DNA of 64,000 nt from Microbacterium endophyticum (lineage in GTDB: Bacteria > Actinomycetota > Actinomycetes > Actinomycetales > Microbacteriaceae). This document shows positions 51,197-59,721 of this stretch, in pieces. The translations under genes were made by a program, and so were the position numbers. The first letter of the stretch is position 1. Every line of letters begins with the position of its first letter. Location of the stretch: the NCBI RefSeq assembly GCF_011047135.1, contig NZ_CP049255.1, forward strand, positions 868,001-932,000, given 5' to 3'. Under the pieces are notes generated by a model, which did not search any database, had not been told where the DNA came from, and saw only the letters and a program-made list of their open reading frames with translations.

Positions 51197-52417
51197 ATGC
51201 AGTCTTCACCGACGGCACGTTATATTGACGTGCTCACCCTCCCTCGAGTCCCGCTCACGTTCGGCTCAGCACTCATTGGCCGTGCCGCATACGCGCTCGT
51301 TTTTCTTCCCCTGCTCTACGCCGTCACCGACGCCGCCGGATCCATTGCGCTCGGCGGCGCAGCTGTCGCGACCTACGGGGCAACGGCCAGTTTTCTCTCC
51401 CCGGTTCGCGCCTGGCTGATCGATCGGTTCGGCGCTCGACCCGTACTCGCGCTCCTCACCGTCATGTTCGGCGGAGCGCTGGCAGCGATCGCGACAGCAT
51501 CCCTTGTCGGCAGCGTTGGCGCAACACTCATCGTGTTGGCGGGTGTGGCTGGCGCTGTTGCACCACCGCTCGGGCCGACAATGCGCGTCGCTTGGGGCGC
51601 ACTTGCGCCGAGCAGCGCACAACTCCGGAAAGCGCTCAGCCTTGACGCCGTGGCCGAAGAGCTGCTGTACCTTGCGGGGCCAGCTCTTGCCGGCATCGCG
51701 CTCGCCTTCATCGCGCCCGGGCTGGCGCTCTACGTTCCTGCCGCGCTCGTCACCGTCGGTGGGCTCTGTTTCGTCGCTACCTCAGCCGTCGGCGACATGT
51801 CACGTCGAGTGCGTACGACCGACGTTCATACGAAGAGCAGGTCACTTCTTCTCGATCGACGGTTCGTCGGTGTCTTGTTGCCGGCGCTCGTTGCGGGTGC
51901 AATGTCGGGCACGCTCAGCGTCGCAGTTCCCGCATCACTTGAGGGCAACGGCGGACCCGCCGCCGCAGGTGTTGCCCTCGGACTTTTCGCCGGCGGCAGC
52001 GCACTCGGCGGACTCGTCTACGGCGCACTCAAGGTGCGGGGGTCGCTCGCCCGACAGCTTGTGGTGGTCTCGGCGGGGTTGCTCGTGGCATCCTCATTCG
52101 TTGCCGTCGTTTCGGGAGCGGTGGCCGTCAGCGTCGTTCTCGCGAGCGCGGGGCTGTTCTTCTCACCCGTCATGATCGTGGCGTACGTCGCAGCTCACGC
52201 CGCGGGAGGCGAGCGGCAACAGAACGCGGCGACAACCTGGGTAAACACGAGCCATAACCTCGGCGGTGCTGCCGGAAGTGCTGCGGCTGGAGTGCTCATC
52301 CAACAGGGTGGTGTACCAACGGCGATCATCGGTACGGCGGTCGCGGGGGTACTGATTATCGCACTGAGCGGGATCCTGGCCCGACCGGCGAGCACGTCTG
52401 CGAAGATCATGAAATGA
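51197..52417 (+). CDS. MFS transporter
   Basis: A 406-residue secondary transporter with about 12 hydrophobic segments in two bundles of six. The loop between segments 2 and 3 (AWLIDRFGARPVLAL) is the MFS motif A form G-x-x-x-D-R-x-G-x-R. It resembles actinobacterial drug or metabolite exporters; substrate unknown. It overlaps the next transporter gene by 4 bp. Confidence 0.88.
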   Translation: MQSSPTARYIDVLTLPRVPLTFGSALIGRAAYALVFLPLLYAVTDAAGSIALGGAAVATYGATASFLSPVRAWLIDRFGARPVLALLTVMFGGALAAIATASLVGSVGATLIVLAGVAGAVAPPLGPTMRVAWGALAPSSAQLRKALSLDAVAEELLYLAGPALAGIALAFIAPGLALYVPAALVTVGGLCFVATSAVGDMSRRVRTTDVHTKSRSLLLDRRFVGVLLPALVAGAMSGTLSVAVPASLEGNGGPAAAGVALGLFAGGSALGGLVYGALKVRGSLARQLVVVSAGLLVASSFVAVVSGAVAVSVVLASAGLFFSPVMIVAYVAAHAAGGERQQNAATTWVNTSHNLGGAAGSAAAGVLIQQGGVPTAIIGTAVAGVLIIALSGILARPASTSAKIMK

Positions 52418-53244
52418 GAGACGACCACGAAAGCCGCGCCGACGAACGCCGCGCCGACGGCGACAACGACGGCCCCGTCGAGAAAGAGTTCGAAGCCGAG
52501 TTCGAAGACATCGTCGGTGAGGGCGCGGAGCGCCTGCACCGCACGTTCCGCGGCACGCTCGTCACCGGTTTTCTCGGGGGCATCGAAGTGGGCGTCGGCG
52601 TGCTCGCCTACCTCGGGGTGTTGTACGCAACCGATAGCCATCTACTCGCGGGGCTCGCGTTCAGCATCGGGCTCATCGCGCTTCTCATGGCACACAGCGA
52701 GCTGTTCACCGAGAACTTCCTTATGCCGATCGCGGCGCTCGTCGCACGTGAAGGCACGCTCGGTCAGCTCGCGCGACTGTGGGGCGGAACTCTCGTCGCC
52801 AACCTCGCCGGTGGCTGGCTCATGATGGGCATCGTCGTCGTCGCATTCCCCGATTGGCATGAACTCCTCTCTGAGACCGCGCACCACTTCATCGACACCC
52901 CGATGTCGTGGCAACTCGTCGCGCTCGCCCTGCTCGGTGGCGCGGTCATCACCCTCATGACCCGGATGCAGGAGGGCACCGACTCCGAGCCCGCCAAGAT
53001 CGTCGCAGCCATCGCGGGTGGTTTTGTGCTCGCCGGTTTCCAGCTGTTTCACTCGATCCTCGATTCGCTCTTCGCGTTCGGCGCGATCTTGAGCGGCGCA
53101 GACATCACCTACCTCGACTGGCTGTTGTGGTTCCTCCCGGTTCTCGGGCTCAACCTTCTCGGCGGACTGCTGCTCGTCACTGTGCTCCGAATCGTGCGCA
53201 CCGGCGAACTTTTCTCGCTGCGACGCCACAACCTCGACGTGTAG
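52414..53244 (+). CDS. Formate/nitrite transporter (FNT) family protein
   Basis: A 276-residue protein with six membrane segments after a very acidic N-terminal stretch (residues 1-40, many Asp/Glu). The start of the first span follows LHRTFRGTLVTGFLGGIEVGVG; SELFTENFL, then WGGTLVANLAGGWLMM and DSLFAFGAILSGADITYLDW are the conserved family regions, which line the pore. It should be a channel for formate, nitrite or a similar small anion. Coupled to the MFS gene. Confidence 0.88.
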   Translation: MRDDHESRADERRADGDNDGPVEKEFEAEFEDIVGEGAERLHRTFRGTLVTGFLGGIEVGVGVLAYLGVLYATDSHLLAGLAFSIGLIALLMAHSELFTENFLMPIAALVAREGTLGQLARLWGGTLVANLAGGWLMMGIVVVAFPDWHELLSETAHHFIDTPMSWQLVALALLGGAVITLMTRMQEGTDSEPAKIVAAIAGGFVLAGFQLFHSILDSLFAFGAILSGADITYLDWLLWFLPVLGLNLLGGLLLVTVLRIVRTGELFSLRRHNLDV

Positions 53245-53270
53245 TCCCGGGGACTTCTCAGAGCCCGCCC

Positions 53271-54715
53271 TCTCCCCCAAAGTTTTTTGAGAAAGTTATC
53301 CACATCGGGGCTTCTTGGGGTGCTTTGGGGTGGTCGATGTCGGAGGTATGTTCGATACTTGAGTCATGTCAGAGAACACGACCACACACCACTCGCCCGG
53401 GGCTCGTACCCGGGCTGAGGTTGTGTTGTCGGCAGAATCTCGCCTGGCGCAGATCGCGCAGCTCGAAGCCGCGCTGGCAGCGGACCTCGCCGAAGCCGGG
53501 CGTATGGCACTCGCTGAGATGCGCTTGATCGCGTCTCGTGAGTCGCGGGAACGAGAGATTCCGATGCGCTCCATGGCAGCCGAACTCGGGGCAGCATTGC
53601 GGATGTCGGATCGCACCGCGCAAAACCGCATCGACGACGCAATGGAAATCACCGAGCACTATCCCGAGACGTTCGCGTCATGGAGCGCGGGGCGCGTTTC
53701 GGAACGGCACGTGCAAGCCGTGTTGCGGGCGGGTGAAAACCTGACGGATGCCGCAGCCAAAGCCCAGTACGACCACGAGGTGGTGGCGGTCGCTGAAGTG
53801 GAAACCCCGGGGAGGTTGCGGGGGTTCGCTGCGGCCCTGGCCGAGAAAGCACAACCGCGGACGCTTCAGGAACGCTTCGATGATGCGAACGCGACCCGCA
53901 CGGTGCGCCTGTTCGACCTGGCCGATGGGATGAGTTCTCTCAACGCAGTGTTGCCTTCAGTGCAGGCGCATGGGATCTTCAACCGGCTCACCCAGCAGGC
54001 GCGGGCGTTGAAAGACTTCCAGACTGGGCGGTCGGACTACGGCACGAAACTTCGCGCCGAGGATGAGCCCGTGGTGGATGATCGGCGGACGACGGACCAG
54101 ATCCGTGCCGATCTGTTCTCCGACATGTTGTTGACCTCGGTTCCGAGTCTCGACCCGCTCGCGGGTGACGATTGCGGTGGGCTGGGTGCGATCCGGGCGA
54201 TCGTGCAGGTCACGGTTCCCGCCACCACGCTTGCGGGAACCTCATCGACACCGGCGGACCTGTCCGGCTTGAGCCTGGTTGATCCTGAGAGCGCACGACG
54301 GCTCGCCGGTACTGCACCGGGGTGGGATCGGGTGTTCACTCGTCCGGTCACGGGCGCGGTGGTTGCGGTCGATCGATACCGGCCCAGTGATCAACTCAAA
54401 CGGCAACTCAGGGCGCGAGATCAACACTGCAGATTCATCGGATGCCGCATGCCCACCCACCGGTGCGATATTGACCACACGGTGGATGCCGCGCTTGGCG
54501 GTCCGACCCATCAGCACAATCTCGCGCATCTGTGTCGACGACATCACAGTCTGAAACACGCGAGCAAGTGGTCGGTGAAGCAGCGCGGTGATGGTGTTCT
54601 GGAGTGGACATCGCCGACCGGGCGCAACTACACCGACAAGCCACCCGGGGTCGCATTCGAACCCGATCCGCCGGGGCTCACCAATCCACCGGATGCAATG
54701 CGCCCATCGTTTTAG
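53271..54715 (+). repeat. Dispersed repeat, copy 2 (DUF222-HNH gene with its leader)
   Basis: Counterpart of 25285-26764, 27,987 bp away in the same orientation. The leader from 53271 is nearly identical to that of copy 1 and contains TTATCCACA at 53296-53304, a perfect match to the DnaA-box consensus (copy 1 has TTATTCACA). Confidence 0.85.
53366..54715 (+). CDS. DUF222 domain HNH endonuclease (13E12 repeat family), copy 2
   Basis: A 449-residue paralogue of the gene at 25379. The proteins agree almost residue for residue up to about 228, then differ in a short insert (TKLRAEDEPVVDD here), and again at the C-terminus, which is shorter. The HNH core CRFIGCRMPTHRCDIDHT and LCRRHHSLKH is intact, so it may still be active. 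It lies in the same direction as copy 1 and its leader is conserved, so the pair could recombine. Confidence 0.9.
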   Translation: MSENTTTHHSPGARTRAEVVLSAESRLAQIAQLEAALAADLAEAGRMALAEMRLIASRESREREIPMRSMAAELGAALRMSDRTAQNRIDDAMEITEHYPETFASWSAGRVSERHVQAVLRAGENLTDAAAKAQYDHEVVAVAEVETPGRLRGFAAALAEKAQPRTLQERFDDANATRTVRLFDLADGMSSLNAVLPSVQAHGIFNRLTQQARALKDFQTGRSDYGTKLRAEDEPVVDDRRTTDQIRADLFSDMLLTSVPSLDPLAGDDCGGLGAIRAIVQVTVPATTLAGTSSTPADLSGLSLVDPESARRLAGTAPGWDRVFTRPVTGAVVAVDRYRPSDQLKRQLRARDQHCRFIGCRMPTHRCDIDHTVDAALGGPTHQHNLAHLCRRHHSLKHASKWSVKQRGDGVLEWTSPTGRNYTDKPPGVAFEPDPPGLTNPPDAMRPSF

Positions 54716-54747
54716 TCGAAAAGCCAGCTTTAGTTCTTGAAGTCTGC

Positions 54748-56181
54748 CTACACTGCCGAGACCGAAGGGGCTACGAACTGCACGAGCCCTGCGTCTTCGA
54801 GCAGTCGCGCAAAGCCGATCGTCGTGAGGTCGTGAAGATAAGGCCCCATCACCTGCGCGCCGAGCGGCATCCGAGACGTCGCCCCTAGCCCCAGCGGAAT
54901 TACTGTGCACGGCAGCATTGCGAGGTTCGCGATGTTGCTCCACGCAGCGACTGCCTCGGGCGCCGAATACACCCGGCCCGAAATCTCAAGGCTCCGCTCC
55001 GGCTCGGGCTCGGGCTGCCCGTCATATACAGGAGCCGCTCCCGGAACGGCCGGCGCAATGACGACATCGACGTGATCGAACACGCGCTCGTTCCACTCAT
55101 CACGTATCTCGCGCTGCTCCTCAGCATCCCGCCATGCATCATGCACTCGCTGTGCCAGGTCACCTTCAACATCGACCGCAGCCCCGAATGTTGCGCCATC
55201 GATACTGTGAGCGATCTCTGCCTGCTGCATCCGGTTGAACAGCTGAAGACCCGCCTCATCAGCACCCGGCGGCTCGACAATTTCGAGCACATGGCATCCA
55301 GCTTCGGTCAGCGCCGACGCAAGTGCCGCAATCGCCCGACGCATCTCGTCATCAATGGGCGCACTCACGCAGTCAGTCCAGATACCCACTCGAGTCCCCG
55401 CGAGGCTTTTGCGAGTTAAGCGCGGCAAATCTAGCCGCCACCCGATGGCCTCGGATGGCGCCGCTCCCGCGACAACCGAAAACACGAGTTCCAGGTCACG
55501 CGCTGAGCGGGCGAGGGGACCCGACACAGATACCGGCGGCTCGATGCGGCTGTCAACGTGCCACGGAAGATGGCCACGCTTCGAGACGACGCCGTTGCTT
55601 GGCCGGTGTCCGAAAATCCCGTTCCACGCCGCCGGCACCCGAATCGAGCCAGCAAGATCACTGCCGAGCTCAAGAGCACTGAGCCCCGTCGCCACAGCCA
55701 CAGCGGCCCCACCCGAAGAACCACCCGAAGCGCGATTCGAGTCCCATGCGTTCAGGGTCCGTCCAAAATCGTCGTTCACAGTTTGATAGCCCAAAAGCAA
55801 CACCGGAACGTTGGTCTTGCCGAAAATCAGGGCGTCAGCTGCACGCGCACGCGCCACCGCGGGAGCATCACGCGTGGCCTGATGCGAATCCGAGAGGCGA
55901 CCGTGAGAGGTGCGCATTCCAGCGACATCGAAAGAATCCTTGATTGTCATCGGCACACCGGCGAGCGCGCCGAGCGCCTCGCCCCGCGAATAGCGAGCAT
56001 CAATCGCCGCGGCCGTGGCTGCTGCACCGGCGAGGTCAGTGTCGACAATCGCGCCGAAGCTGTCGCCGCCGTCATCAAGGCGAAACTGATGCGCCTGCCA
56101 CAGTTCAACGGCAGAGATCTCTCGTGCCGCAAGGAGGGCACGCATCGTTGTGGCATCCATGGCCGGAAGTGCTTCTGTCAT
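54748..56181 (-). CDS. Amidase (amidase signature family)
   Basis: A 477-residue enzyme with the Ser-Ser-Lys catalytic set: the Lys in PMTIKDSFDVAG, the signature RASGGSSGGAAVAVATGLSALELGSD and SIRVPAAWNG. It hydrolyses the amide bond of a small molecule, nitrile-derived amide or transamidosome-like substrate; not GatA in context because gatB and gatC are absent. The start is the ATG at 56181; the frame is open upstream, but the amidase fold starts here. Confidence 0.92.
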   Translation of the reverse strand: MTEALPAMDATTMRALLAAREISAVELWQAHQFRLDDGGDSFGAIVDTDLAGAAATAAAIDARYSRGEALGALAGVPMTIKDSFDVAGMRTSHGRLSDSHQATRDAPAVARARAADALIFGKTNVPVLLLGYQTVNDDFGRTLNAWDSNRASGGSSGGAAVAVATGLSALELGSDLAGSIRVPAAWNGIFGHRPSNGVVSKRGHLPWHVDSRIEPPVSVSGPLARSARDLELVFSVVAGAAPSEAIGWRLDLPRLTRKSLAGTRVGIWTDCVSAPIDDEMRRAIAALASALTEAGCHVLEIVEPPGADEAGLQLFNRMQQAEIAHSIDGATFGAAVDVEGDLAQRVHDAWRDAEEQREIRDEWNERVFDHVDVVIAPAVPGAAPVYDGQPEPEPERSLEISGRVYSAPEAVAAWSNIANLAMLPCTVIPLGLGATSRMPLGAQVMGPYLHDLTTIGFARLLEDAGLVQFVAPSVSAV

Positions 56182-56246
56182 TGCGAGACTCCCGTCATGT
56201 GCGGCTCGACCTCGGGTTCCTCGAGGTTCCGGTAACCTGTGGTGCC

Positions 56247-56378
56247 ATGGGCGCTGAGCTGAAAGATCCGAACCGCGGTACGCACTGGATGATATACGTC
56301 GGCGTCGCGATGCTCGCGACCGGTGTCGTTGTGCTCTGTATCGCAGCGTTCCTGCAGTACGCCGCTGCAATGCGCTGA
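56247..56378 (+). CDS. Small single-span membrane protein (43 residues)
   Basis: A 43-residue ORF: polar start MGAELKDPNRGTHW, one span (MIYVGVAMLATGVVVLCIAAF) and a short tail. It is divergent from the amidase, which starts at 56181, 65 bp away, and no overlapping gene competes. I do not recognise it; short membrane proteins of this form are common in actinobacteria. Confidence 0.5.
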   Translation: MGAELKDPNRGTHWMIYVGVAMLATGVVVLCIAAFLQYAAAMR

Positions 56379-56469
56379 GGCTGCACCGTAGCCTCCTCAT
56401 TGGGACCAGCTCCTCGGGTCTTTTCCTCCCTTTCCTTCCCCCAATGTTCGGAGAACTGGGAACACTCGT

Positions 56470-57293
56470 CTGTCCTCACGGGCGCGAGCGCGCTCGCATC
56501 TCACGGCTACAACGTGCTGTCGATCGCAGCGAATGCCGTCAACTCAAACGACAACCAGCTCGCTCTCGACGAGCCGGACAGATCAGCCGGCCGCCGCTTC
56601 CGACGTCACCGCAGCGTCGCTCAAGGGTCGATGTACCCACTGCAATGTTCCTGCCGCAGTGCGACGGCGAACGTCGCTGTGTACCTCAATCGTGCCGAAT
56701 CGTCGACCGTCACCGGATATGTCAGTGTGCTCGGCTCGGCAACCGGCAGCGTGGGAATAGGCGCATGCAGAAGGTCACATTCGCTCCCGGTGAGGTCTGC
56801 ACATCGGTCACAGTGCCCACCCTCGGGAACGATGCGCCATCAGCCTCCGCGTCGGCATGGTTCAAGGGGAGCGTCACCAACACGACTGATGTCGTCATGG
56901 GCGCGAACGCCTTCACTCGTCTCACGGTGCGTGAAGACGACGATGAATTCGAGCCGGTTATCGCCGATTCCGATGGCGTAGCGACCGCATCGCTGGCGAT
57001 CGCTGGCGACGCGAAGCTCGGGGCATCAGACACCACAGCTGTTGGAGCAGGTTCGGCACGAGTACTCATCACCTCGGTGCCCGTGCTCGCCCCGACCGTC
57101 ACGGCGCTTGAGATCGACGACACCGAATATGCGGAGGGCGACGCAATCACCCTGACAGCGGACGTCGGTGGACACGCGACCGACAGCACGGTCGCTCATG
57201 CTGACCGCGCTCCTCATGATCACCGGTGGAACGCTGTTGTACACGCGTCAGCGTCGAAGCGCAGAGCGCATCACAGAACATATGGAGGCTTAA
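56470..57293 (+). pseudogene. Decayed paralogue of the 1415-residue surface hydrolase
   Basis: Pieces in order and in different frames match the intact protein encoded at 26917-31164: ALASHGYNVLSIAANAVN (cf. ALASHGYNVISIAANAIN), VDVPTAMFLPQCDG (cf. ADIPTAVVLPYCDG), NVAVYLNRAESSTVTG (cf. SIAVYLDEPSSEPVTA), KVTFAPGEVCTSVTVP (cf. VTIPAGETCLAVSVP), ADSDGVATASLAI, and finally a membrane span (MLTALLMITGGTLLY) with a TRQRRS-type tail before TAA at 57291. Large parts between are deleted, including the signal peptide and most of the catalytic region, and at least one frame change is needed. It is a relic, not a gene. A retained hairpin follows. Confidence 0.82.
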
Positions 57294-57306
57294 AACTCCT
57301 CCGATC

Positions 57307-57353
57307 CGACAACGGGGTGCTGTCTCACATCGTGAGGCGGTACCCCGTTGTCG
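57307..57353. terminator. Nested long hairpin after the pseudogene
   Basis: 12-bp arms CGACAACGGGGT (57307-57318) and ACCCCGTTGTCG (57342-57353) enclose a smaller CTCAC-atc-GTGAG dyad at 57324-57336. It stands 14 bp after the pseudogene stop and would form a long two-tier hairpin. It matches the long terminators seen after the two intact LAVTG genes. Confidence 0.75.
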
Positions 57354-57379
57354 TTGCGAAAGGCCCGTAGATTAAGAGA

Positions 57380-58426
57380 GTGCCCGTGCCGACGCAAGCC
57401 CACGCCCCCCGGCGCGCAACGCGATTCACGGCAGTGTTTCAACTCGCCGCAGTCGCAGCTCTCGCGATAGGTCTGAGCGGCTGCGGCGTCGTCTTCGATG
57501 AAAGCGCCGCACCGTCGACGGAATGCGCACCAGGGGCAACGCTCATTGGCGCAAGTGCCTCAGACCTGCAGCAGGCCCTCGACGAGGCCTTACCGGGTGA
57601 CGTCTTACAGTTGTCGGCCACGACCTACTCCGGGGAGTTCACCGTCACGACGTCCGGCACGGCATCTGCGCCCATCACGCTCTGCAGCTCGAATGACGCG
57701 ACGATAAGCCCACAGAGCACCTCGACCGGCTACGGACTGCACCTCGATCACGCCGATTACTGGAAGCTTGACGGCTTTTCAATCACCGGCGGCAAAAAGG
57801 GCATCATGCTCGATGCTTCCTCACACAACGAGCTCACGAATCTCAAAGTGTCCGGCACCGGAGAGGAGGGCATCCATTTGCGTACCCACAGTTCCGACAA
57901 CATTGTTTCGTCCAGCACGATCCACGACACCGGTCTCAGCAACCCCGAATTCGGCGAAGGCATCTACGTCGGCAGCGCTGAATCGAACTGGTGCCGCTAC
58001 ACCGAATGCCAGCCAGATCGAAGCGACCGCAACGTCCTCACGCGCAACCACGTCTACGACGTCGCAGCTGAAGCCATCGATATAAAAGAAGGAACAGGCG
58101 ACGGAACGATCTCCGAAAACACCCTTTCAACCCCAGAAACCACCACCGTCGACTCGGTTGTCGACATCAAAGGCAGCGGGTGGACGGCGCGCGAAAACCG
58201 TATCAGCGCAGCGCTGGGTGCAGGCATCCAAGTGCACAGAGTGAATGCCGACTCTGGCGCGCAAAACGTCATCACCGCCAACACTTTCGATGTCGCGGCG
58301 TCGCAGTACGCGATCGAAATAGCGGGTGCCGCACAGTCGGCCGGAAACACTGTTACGTGCGACAACGCCATCGTCGACAGCACCGCATCGGCACCCAGTA
58401 ACATCGCGTGCTCGCCGAATCGGTAA
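57380..58426 (+). CDS. Right-handed parallel beta-helix lipoprotein
   Basis: A 348-residue exported protein. After a basic start there is a hydrophobic stretch and lipobox LSGC, so it should be lipid-anchored outside. Then SDLQQALDEALPGDVLQL opens a right-handed beta-helix of about eight turns with Asn- and Gly-rich coils (YWKLDGFSITGG, SHNELTNLKVSGTGEEG, NVLTRNHVYDVAAEAIDIKEG). A Cys pair in WCRYTECQPDRSDRN may form a disulfide. Such folds are used by polysaccharide lyases and C5-epimerases. It is directly upstream of a processive glycosyltransferase, so it may act on its polymer. Catalytic residues were not identified. The start is a GTG at 57380. Confidence 0.82.
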   Translation: MPVPTQAHAPRRATRFTAVFQLAAVAALAIGLSGCGVVFDESAAPSTECAPGATLIGASASDLQQALDEALPGDVLQLSATTYSGEFTVTTSGTASAPITLCSSNDATISPQSTSTGYGLHLDHADYWKLDGFSITGGKKGIMLDASSHNELTNLKVSGTGEEGIHLRTHSSDNIVSSSTIHDTGLSNPEFGEGIYVGSAESNWCRYTECQPDRSDRNVLTRNHVYDVAAEAIDIKEGTGDGTISENTLSTPETTTVDSVVDIKGSGWTARENRISAALGAGIQVHRVNADSGAQNVITANTFDVAASQYAIEIAGAAQSAGNTVTCDNAIVDSTASAPSNIACSPNR

Positions 58427-58485
58427 GATCTCCCCAACTTACTAGCGCGCAAATTACAGCTGACACCAACGCTTTGGGGGCACCG

Positions 58486-59721
58486 GTGACACCCGAAACA
58501 CCCATCGAGTATGTGTTGTGGGCACTGCCTTTCGGGCTGCTCGGCATCATCTCGTGGAGCTTTTGGGGTGTCCGCAAGTTTCTCTCCACAATCACCCGGC
58601 CGGTCGTCAACGACTTCCGAACGACAACAACGGTCGTCGTGCCCTCGTACCACGAAGACCCGGATGTGCTTCTGCGTTGTCTCGCTACCTGGATTCGCCA
58701 GAGACCAACACGCATCATCATCGTGCTCGATGTCGCCGACCTCGAAGCTCAAGAACGCATCGAGGCTCTCCGCGACCCCTCCGTCGAAGTCGTGATGTTC
58801 AAGCATCACGGCAAACGTTCGGCGTTGGGAGTCGGCATCCGCATGGTCGATACCGAACTCATCATCTTCGTCGACTCCGATACGGCGTGGGAAGAGGGCA
58901 TGCTCGAGGCCGTGCAAATGCCGTTCATCGATCCGGCGGTCGGAGCCGTCAGCACTCGCCAGAATGTCTATCGTCCGCGCTCCAGCATCTGGCGGCGGGT
59001 CGCCGACTGGATTATCGACCTGCGCTACAGCGACTACGCGCCTGCAATGGGTCGATACGGCGGAATCATCTGCGCCTCCGGGCGCACGGCCGCGTATCGA
59101 CGAAGCGTTATCCAGCCACAGGTCGAAGATCTCGAGCACGAGATCTTCTTTGGGCGCGAGTGCGTCGCCGGCGACGACGGTCGCATGACCTGGCTCGTCC
59201 TCTCCAAGGGTTTCCGTGTCACTCACCAAGACAGCGCGCGAGCGCTCTCGATGTTTCCCGACACCTTTCGCGCATTCGTTAAGCAGCGTGTGCGGTGGAA
59301 CCGCAACTCCTACCGCTGCTACCTCACCGCGATCGGCCGAGGTTGGGTCTTCAAAGCACCTTTCATCTCGCAACTCACGATGATGCAGATCATGCTGACC
59401 CCGTTCACCATGTTCGTCGCTGTTCTCTATGTCTTTCTGGCGCTGCGATCGGCTCACCCGATACTGAGCCTGTCACTCGCAATCCTGTGGCTGCTGGTGG
59501 GTCGTGGCATCCGCGGGATCTCACACCTGTGGCGGCGACCAGAAGACATCGTTCTGCTCCCGCTGGTGGCGGTCGTCATCATCCTCGTCGCGCTGCCCAT
59601 CAAGGTCTATTCGCTCTTCACGATGAATAAGCAGGGGTGGCTCACCAGATCGGCTACACAGCAGGGCGGAGAAGGCCAGACCGAAGCGAGCCTCGCCCCG
59701 ACGGATGCCGCAAGCGCATGA
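58486..59721 (+). CDS. Processive family 2 glycosyltransferase (hyaluronan/chitin-synthase-like)
   Basis: A 411-residue membrane enzyme that would polymerise and extrude a polysaccharide. One N-terminal span (YVLWALPFGLLGIISWSF), a cytoplasmic GT-A domain with VVVPSYHEDPDV, the DxD-like IIFVDSDTAW, CASGRTAAYRR, the acceptor-base GDDGRMT and QRVRWNR (QxxRW), then about four further spans. This D, DxD, D, QxxRW set is the hallmark of hyaluronan, chitin and NodC-type synthases. The start is the GTG at 58486 after GGGGG; an in-frame GTG at 58408 overlapping the upstream gene is the alternative. The next gene overlaps by 4 bp. Product unknown; a UDP-glucose dehydrogenase gene lies 34 kb away. Confidence 0.88.
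   Translation: MTPETPIEYVLWALPFGLLGIISWSFWGVRKFLSTITRPVVNDFRTTTTVVVPSYHEDPDVLLRCLATWIRQRPTRIIIVLDVADLEAQERIEALRDPSVEVVMFKHHGKRSALGVGIRMVDTELIIFVDSDTAWEEGMLEAVQMPFIDPAVGAVSTRQNVYRPRSSIWRRVADWIIDLRYSDYAPAMGRYGGIICASGRTAAYRRSVIQPQVEDLEHEIFFGRECVAGDDGRMTWLVLSKGFRVTHQDSARALSMFPDTFRAFVKQRVRWNRNSYRCYLTAIGRGWVFKAPFISQLTMMQIMLTPFTMFVAVLYVFLALRSAHPILSLSLAILWLLVGRGIRGISHLWRRPEDIVLLPLVAVVIILVALPIKVYSLFTMNKQGWLTRSATQQGGEGQTEASLAPTDAASA

Noticed and set aside
53296..53304. Replication origin suggested by the DnaA-box-like sites
   Set aside because: A single box per copy, no dnaA or dnaN gene and no AT-rich unwinding region; it is part of a dispersed repeat.
54748..56181. GatA subunit of glutamyl-tRNA amidotransferase
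   Set aside because: gatB and gatC are absent nearby and the sequence has the features of a general amidase.
58054..59457. 467-codon minus-strand ORF over the glycosyltransferase
   Set aside because: Antisense shadow; the plus strand has the complete GT2 motif set.
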